Source of the DNA: Lindgomyces ingoldianus
Taxonomy: Eukaryota; Ascomycota; Dothideomycetes; Pleosporales; Lindgomycetaceae
Assembly: GCF_010093535.1 (NCBI RefSeq)
Contig: NW_022985197.1
Coordinates: 532,726 to 596,725 of the forward strand
DNA length: 64,000 bases
Reading direction: 5' to 3'
Shown here one piece after another: positions 58,301 through 64,000 of this stretch (position 1 is the first letter of the stretch; the number at the start of each line of letters is the position of its first letter). The position numbers and the translations under genes are program-made. The notes beneath the pieces were generated by a model. It made no database searches, was not told where the DNA came from, and was given only the letters and a program-made list of their open reading frames with translations.

Positions 58301-59842
58301 GCAAATGCCGTCTTTTTCCAAACCGAACCCCATTTCCGAGTCTCGAATCTCTCATCCAACCATCTTGAACTTCTCGTATTCGACGATCCTAGCCCTACAA
58401 ATCTAATTTAAAAATTGCGAAATTTAAAACAAGCTATCGGCAAAAGGCGCAAAATCCAACAGGTACGAAGATCTGTCGTCGCTGACAGCTATGAATAGCA
58501 ATATCAAAATTCGCCATGCCCATGATATTGCCAATTGCCACATCGCTAACAACGCGAAGCCCTAAACCCCATCCACAACCGCCCCCAAAAGGCAAATCTC
58601 AACAATCATCACTATCCAGAAATCACAAAATTCAGGCTCCCCGCTCTAACCATTTTCAGCTGCCAGCCTGAACAGTAAGCCATGAAGAACGCTTTCCGTT
58701 CTAAGGTGATGTGGCGCCTAAGTACCGAAGGCGGCCCGCTTGGTTGACTCAAGCCCCATCGGCAAATGTCAGTGGCGGCGCCGCCGCCGCAAAAATATCA
58801 AATTTCCTTTCTGCTTGCATCCATGGAATTTTCCTATCTTTTGGAATCCCCGAGTCTATTGATTTTATCTGATCCATGAATCGGATTACCGGAAAATGCT
58901 TGTGCATCGCCTATGCAAACAGCCACAAAACGTCACCATCCTCCTCCTGTCTGTCCCGCCGCTAACCCTAATCTCCAACCCCCAATCTCTTACAATCCTC
59001 ACAAAAACAAGTCTTCAACCCTGATAGATCCTCGACCTTCCCTTTGCACCGGTTAAACCATAATAATAATAAAAACCCCCCCAACAATTAACGCCCAGAA
59101 AAAGGCCCTAAATCCCACCTTTCCCAATGGTCAGAAATCAGCGTCAAAATCAGGATGAAATATCAGCGATCCGGAGTATCCGGATACCCAAATCTTGATT
59201 TCCCTTCCATATCGCACCTGCATACCGTATATTCCCGCCCCTGTTCGAGCGGCAGCTTTCCAGCCGAAACGCATCATAATACACACCGCTCGCTCATAGG
59301 CTCATTTCTCTGCCGTGTTCTGACTGTTTCTTGTGAATACGACGTTGGAAGTGGATTTGAGATGTCCAAGATTTGAGTCCTGGACAGGTAGGTATTGCCT
59401 TGATTCTCAAGACAACCTCGGGTGAGAACCGAGTCCGACAGGACTCGTATCTCCAAATGTCCAGAACGGCAATTGATAAAGATGAGAGCTTCATAATGTT
59501 GTATCACATCACGTTATTCACATAAACCTCATGCCATCAAGAATCTTGTCGTAGCAATTCAGTCGCTCTGTTCAGTCCATTTTCCATCACTCAACTGGCG
59601 GCGAAACCGACGACCCAAAGGAAGTCACGACGCCCGCCACTAAATTACAAGGGAAAAAAACTGATTCGAATCCGAGATCCACAATCCTCCCACGCCGGCG
59701 CCAAGCATATCATTTTTCCGTGAGATGAAAGGAACCAAATACCATGCTCGTGGTGAGCCCGAAGGCAAGGTAGTGTGTTGTGGAGAGTAGTGGATAAGTT
59801 AAGAAGAAACTACCTCTGGCGATCTCCCATCTTTCCGACCTC
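55316..59842. other. Large gene-free stretch between reductase-tail gene and SUB2
   Basis: 4.5 kb without a supported gene. Frames reach 193 codons (55472-56053 plus) but overlap others on both strands and show low-complexity Arg/Glu or Ser/Pro readings. The sequence is GC-rich near 55.4-56.8 kb and becomes AC-rich toward 58.5-59.2 kb. No tRNA, rRNA or transposon terminal repeats were recognised. It must hold the promoter of the reductase-tail gene and the SUB2 3' flank; the remainder may encode noncoding RNA. Confidence 0.5.
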
Positions 59843-61737
59843 TCAGTTGTTCATGTAAGACCCAGCATCGATACCCTCCTCTGGAAATTCCCTATACCTC
59901 ATTAGCATCAAGGATATAACAGGTGAGCTCAGGGAACTTACGGAAGGGCAACACTGAAGCGTTCTTCAATTGTCTTCAGGACCTCCTGGTCCATGTCGCT
60001 GCTAACGAAGGAGATGGAGAGACCCTTGGTTCCGAAACGACCGGCACGACCGACACGGTGAAGGTATTGATCAGCTTTCTCCGGCATGTCGTAGTTGATT
60101 GCAACATTGATGCGCTCTACATCAATGCCACGACCGAAGATGTCAGTCGACACGCAGATTCGGGTGTTGAACTCCTTGAATTCTTTGTACCGCTTGATAC
60201 TGAAAGCGGGTAAGCAAATGAGGAAAGTAGGAAAGAAAGGCGCAAATACCGTTCAACTTGGTCAAGGCCGCCGTGAACTGCCGTACTGGGGAAATTGCAC
60301 TCGCGAAGGAGCTTGTCAAGCTCAACGCAGCGGACAGTAGACTTAACGAAGATAATGACCTGGTTGAATTCAAGAGTGTCCAGAAGGTCATTAAGCTTCC
60401 GGTTCTTCTCTCGTTCATCCAGCTGGATATAGAACTGCTGGAGACCGTGGAGGGTGAGCTTTTTCTCGTCATCCACGTAGATCTCGAGCGGGTTACGCAT
60501 GAACTTCATGCAGACAGGTCGGATTTCTTTGGCCAAGGTGGCAGAGAACATCATGACCTGCTTGTGAGTAGGAGTAGCGCGGAAGATTGCCTGAACGTCA
60601 TGACGCATGTCTATAACAACAGGTCAGTGTAAGTAAAGAGAGATCGGCGAATACACCCACCAGGCTGATCGAGCATCTTGTCACATTCGTCAAGCACGAA
60701 ATGCTTGAGACCAGCAAGACGCAGTTTCTTCTCACGGACCAGAGCATGGATACGTCCAGGAGTGCCGACAATGATGTGAGGGTGCGTCTCCGGGTTGGAG
60801 AGCATCTCAATATCCTTCTGGATGGGAATTCCACCGTAGAGCACAGCGGTTTTGACGTCCGGAAGGAATTTTGCGAACCGGGCGTACTCGTTGTTAATCT
60901 GATATGCTAGTTCACGGGTATGGCACATAACAAGGACGGTGGTCACTCCCACCTCAGGCTTCTCGTCCATCTGCTGTAGAGTTGCCAGAACAAAAACGGC
61001 AGTCTTTCCGAGTCCAGACTTGGCTTGACAAATAACATCGTTCCCCAGAATAGCTTGTGGAATACAGACTTGCTGGACTGTAGGAAGAAAGACCATGTCA
61101 GAAAATAATCTTATAAGCGGCAGAACAAACGAGGCGGCAGGAGGAGGGTGAGGGGTGCGCGCCGTCCATCTCGCAGTCGTGTCGTCGGAGCGAAACCATG
61201 ACCGAGTATCCAGCTGCTGACCATATCTAACCAAAACAAAGACAACGCCTTCTTGAACCACCAACTTTAAATGTCTCGAAACAACATGGCTCGTAATGAC
61301 CGCATGTGTATGACCACCGAAATCAATTACCGAGCAGAATACTAGGTATTGTGCAACACCGACGCAGCAGTGAAGATGGCAAGATATGGTAGCTCGCAAC
61401 AGGCGGTGGATTTGCTGAGTTCGCTCGTACTCGCGACGTGCTGCGGAGATGGACGGATACTGTGGGGAATGGAAGGCTGAGGGGAAGAGTAGAACTAACC
61501 CTCGGATGGATGCTCGAAGCCGCAGTCCGTGATCGCGCGCACAAGTTCGTTCTTCAGAAGGAAGTCGCGGAATCCAGTAGTGTGAATGCCGACATAGCTG
61601 CCTTTCTTGTCACCGGCATCTCCAGGCGCGAGGCTGCCCTGGGCTGCGTTGTTGGCCGCGGCTGCGCCGTTCGCAGGGGTCTCGGTGGGCTGGATCTCCT
61701 CGTCGGAGTAATCAATAAGGTCTTCCTCGTGAGACAT
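59843..61737 (-). CDS. sub2: DEAD-box ATP-dependent RNA helicase Sub2 (UAP56)
   Basis: Essential splicing and mRNA-export helicase of the TREX complex. Exons 61737-61500, 61077-60661, 60610-60250, 60199-59942 and 59891-59843 join in frame to 440 residues, the family length. The acidic start [10 protein letters not shown] leads to a Q-motif region (F-R-D-F-L-L-K, and F-E-H-P-S-E-V-Q-Q). Motif I is A-K-S-G-L-G-K-T (98-105), motif II is D-E-C-D (209-212), the form specific to Sub2/UAP56, motif III is S-A-T, and [10 protein letters not shown] is motif VI. The end, Y-M-N-N, is short. Intron 1 is 422 bp, much longer than the other four (about 50 bp), and it separates the two halves of the Q motif; this may relate to regulation. 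Confidence 0.97.
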
Positions 61738-62248
61738 GGTTGTAGAATTTGCGAGAGAAGGTGAAGGGAAAGCTTTGTCGATGGTGGTTTGGTGGGACAC
61801 TGTCAACAAGGCTGGCAGACAAAGGGAGTGTAGGCGTCAGGATACCAGAGGAGCACCGTAGATGTCTTTTGCGATATAACCGATTAGCTTTTAAGTCTCG
61901 AGCCCTGAGAGCAGTGCTATAAGACAGTCTGAGGAGTTGTGGTGGGGAGGGGAGGGGAGGCGAGGCGAGGCGGAGCTGTCGCAAAGGTGAAGAAAGAACG
62001 CTCGGCGTTGGATGCTTAATCAGCGACCCACCTAAACAGGTAAAGCGCCATTGGCATTGAGTGCGAGAACCTCACAGGCAGCTGGACTCACTGATACTCT
62101 CTTTCACATTACTCCTTCACTGTCCACCTTGACACCTTCTCCATCTGCTCCAGTTAATAAGGAATTGAGTCTTGGGCTCTCGCTGATTATACCACTCCCT
62201 GAAAGCGGTGAACGCACAAAGAATCCAGCACCACACTAGTTACTCAAT
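61738..62248. promoter_or_regulatory. Bidirectional spacer between sub2 and rpr2
   Basis: 511 bp between divergent start codons, so both promoters lie here. A GGGGAGGGGAGGCGAGG-like G-rich stretch (about 61945-61970) lies on the sub2 side. No other gene is seen. Confidence 0.7.
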
Positions 62249-62809
62249 ATGGCCAAAGACAAAGCAATTGGTAAAGGAGTCCCTAACAGACATTTACATG
62301 CTAGGGCCACATTTTTGTATCAAGCAGCTGCCTACTTGACACTGCAAGCTGGGGATGATGGCTTAGGTTTAGAAACGACTGAGCATCCCACACAGAAAGA
62401 ATCCTGCAAACAGCTGTCAGCCACACGCGGGAATTCTGGGCTCGCACTCCAGCTAGGTGCACACCTTCGCAGTGTATCTTTGAAAGGCCAAGTTCGCCTC
62501 TCTCCTCACTTGAAACGGTCACTCTGCAAAACCTGTAACGCTGTGCTTGTACCTGGCCAGAATTCTACTCAGGTCCTACAGAACAAGAGCAAAGGGGAGA
62601 GAAAACCGTGGGCGGATGTTCTGTTGATTCAGTGCAAACTGTGTGGCAGCCAGAAGCGATACCCAATTGGAGCAACACGGCAACAAAGGAAGACCAAACG
62701 GGCCCTAAGTACCAGGGACCAATCTGCCGGTATTCATTTTGTGGACATCGAACCACTCCATTCCGCCACTCTTCCTATCGAGACCGACCACGACCCCGGC
62801 TCTGGGTAG
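62249..62809 (+). CDS. rpr2: RNase P/MRP subunit of the Rpr2/Rpp21/Snm1 family
   Basis: Zinc-ribbon protein subunit of ribonuclease P or MRP, which trims tRNA 5' leaders or processes rRNA. Single exon of 186 residues. The basic N terminus (M-A-K-D-K) is followed by the helix F-L-Y-Q-A-A-A-Y-L, which anchors family members to partner subunits. Four cysteines form the zinc site: C93-x2-C96 and C129-x2-C132, with the surrounding R-S-L-C-K-T-C and I-Q-C-K-L-C-G typical of the family. The linker between the pairs is Lys-rich. The C terminus is short and less conserved. Rpr2 (RNase P) and Snm1 (MRP) cannot be separated by eye; the symbol is tentative. It is head to head with sub2. Confidence 0.85.
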   Translation: MAKDKAIGKGVPNRHLHARATFLYQAAAYLTLQAGDDGLGLETTEHPTQKESCKQLSATRGNSGLALQLGAHLRSVSLKGQVRLSPHLKRSLCKTCNAVLVPGQNSTQVLQNKSKGERKPWADVLLIQCKLCGSQKRYPIGATRQQRKTKRALSTRDQSAGIHFVDIEPLHSATLPIETDHDPGSG

Positions 62810-62987
62810 GAGCTAGCATGAGCATACTAGAAGACCATAGCCGTCACTTGTAACAGGAGACATGGGACGAGTAAGTTGCTTTTCAATATATACAATCCTA
62901 AAGCAGTGCAATGTAAAGCTAACCGAGATATACAAGGATTCTAGATATCTGCATCACACTCACCGAAAGAGAGGTTACATAAGACAG

Positions 62988-63830
62988 TTAATCCACGCCA
63001 AACTTCCTGACAAACAAGACTATATCGTCTAGCTGTTCAGGTTCCTTGATCCAATGGCCATTCCTCTCCGCTCCCATGTACTCATGCACTTCGATTTTTG
63101 CTTCAAGAGCTCGGAAAATTGCTGAAAGGTCATGGCAGTTCCTGATATTGACTGGAATGTCATCGGTGCCATGGCCTAAGTAAATGGGCATCTTCCGCAC
63201 ACACTTGTCGATCGTTTCCGTGGAGACGAAAGGTTCAAGCCCAAGGATATCGAGGAAAACGTGGCTAAGGGTTTGGATCGCTGGTGCCAGGCGTTTAGTG
63301 GACGTCCCAGTGGTGTCTGCTGCTTGTTTCGCCTCAGCTGTGAAGGGCATCCATCCACTCAATCCTATGAATCCTCCCAAGGTCCCTTGTGCTATTGCTG
63401 CGCCCGTAAATAAAGACCACAACGCGGTTGCCGCTCCTTGAGAGAAACCGCCGAGAATGATTCGATCAGACCTTCCGCCCAGCCGATTTGCTTCATCTTC
63501 AATAATGTCCTTGATGAAATGTATTCCATCTCTCAAACCTGCGACGTTGAGATCTTTCCTCTCGCTCAGGTCATCCAGAGAAAAGGTGTCGCACCAGGCC
63601 GACCGTTTCTCCTTGAAAGGTGTGCACCATCGTTGGCCAGCGTCGGGAAATACCCAGCGGAAAGTGGGAAAGCTAGACGTCAGATTTTGAGGTGAAGCAG
63701 ACGTTTTGAGTGAGAGAAGGTCGGAGGCAAACTCCTTAGCTGTGCTGCTACGTCCGTGCAGGAGAATTATTGTGTGCGTGTGGGGGCCATTGGGCTGAGG
63801 CTCGATGATGGTGGACGGTGGATAGGACAT
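62988..63830 (-). CDS. Alpha/beta-hydrolase, acyl-protein thioesterase / carboxylesterase family
   Basis: Likely a serine esterase of the phospholipase/carboxylesterase (acyl-protein thioesterase) family. Single exon of 280 residues, about 50 more than the yeast enzyme. Near the N terminus, I-I-L-L-H-G-R forms the oxyanion-side strand and turn. The nucleophile is S130 in G-G-F-S-Q-G-A-A. The acid is D223 or D224 in L-G-H-G-T-D-D-I-P-V, and the base is H259 in N-G-H-W. An insert around 165-190 (Ala/Thr/Ser-rich) accounts for part of the extra length. No signal peptide is seen, so it is probably cytosolic. It converges on rpr2, 178 bp apart. A general esterase role is the main alternative to depalmitoylation. 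Confidence 0.92.
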   Translation of the reverse strand: MSYPPSTIIEPQPNGPHTHTIILLHGRSSTAKEFASDLLSLKTSASPQNLTSSFPTFRWVFPDAGQRWCTPFKEKRSAWCDTFSLDDLSERKDLNVAGLRDGIHFIKDIIEDEANRLGGRSDRIILGGFSQGAATALWSLFTGAAIAQGTLGGFIGLSGWMPFTAEAKQAADTTGTSTKRLAPAIQTLSHVFLDILGLEPFVSTETIDKCVRKMPIYLGHGTDDIPVNIRNCHDLSAIFRALEAKIEVHEYMGAERNGHWIKEPEQLDDIVLFVRKFGVD

Positions 63831-64000
63831 ACTGAAGGACTTGAAGGATTTACAGTCTCTTTACCATAATAAATATCCTTCCATTTATGTCAATTGTGCA
63901 CCCTTGTCAAGAGTTAGGCACCAGCGCGCTACCGTGAACTAGCATGCAACTATGCGAGCAATCCGAAACCACCCTTGACTATCTACAGCATACCTCGGTA
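63831..64000. other. Promoter-side flank of the esterase gene
   Basis: 170 bp to the window end, with no gene. It is the immediate upstream region of the minus-strand esterase. Confidence 0.6.

Noticed and set aside
1..64000. CRISPR array, bacterial operon, rRNA genes or phage features
   Set aside because: No spaced identical repeats, ribosome-binding sites or rRNA sequence; gene structure is eukaryotic throughout.

Overview
The window reads as nuclear DNA of a filamentous ascomycete (Pezizomycotina). It has many short introns (about 45-135 bp) with GT..AG ends and CTAAC/CTGAC-like branch sites, a Pls1-type tetraspanin found only in filamentous fungi, and an AT-rich repeat block that looks mutated by repeat-induced point mutation (RIP). 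The class cannot be fixed from sequence alone; a leotiomycete is my weak guess. No bacterial, viral or CRISPR features were seen.

Layout. 1-5.1 kb is a repeat island: a 10-bp tandem repeat at the window edge, then about 4.7 kb of TA-rich, stop-filled DNA holding a complete small LTR element with 344-bp LTRs and a perfect 5-bp target duplication. Genes begin at 5.8 kb with a choline/amino-acid permease (-), followed by a 3.5-kb gene-free stretch. mcm1 (-) and pls1 (+) lie head to head across a GC-rich 2-kb spacer. 15-20.3 kb is gene-poor and holds decayed fragments, one of them resembling the FAR1-type DNA-binding domain of Mutator-like transposases. From 20.3 kb the DNA is gene-dense: a seven-exon nuclear-type protein with a PIP-like N terminus (-), a P4-ATPase flippase (+), the Sen1 helicase (+), an intronless unrecognised 739-residue protein (+), glucosamine-6-phosphate N-acetyltransferase (+), the Trm44 tRNA methyltransferase (+), a PLP-dependent Ser/Thr dehydratase (+), a monocarboxylate-type MFS transporter (+), tRNA-Lys(TTT) (-), a membrane-anchored hexokinase (-) and a ketopantoate-reductase-like protein with a very long disordered tail (-). 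A 4.5-kb gene-free stretch follows, then SUB2 (-), an RNase P Rpr2/Snm1-type subunit (+) and an acyl-protein-thioesterase-like esterase (-).

Gene models were built by hand: I located splice sites and checked that the exon lengths keep frame from ATG to stop. Every multi-exon model given closes in frame.

Most genes are housekeeping: RNA metabolism (sen1, trm44, tRNA-Lys, sub2, rpr2), membrane and cell wall (flippase, gna1, permease), and development (mcm1, pls1). The dehydratase and MFS transporter are same-strand neighbours and may act together, but that is inference. The least explained pieces are the small LTR element with its mosaic mutation pattern, the PIP-motif protein, the reductase-tail fusion and the intronless 739-residue protein.
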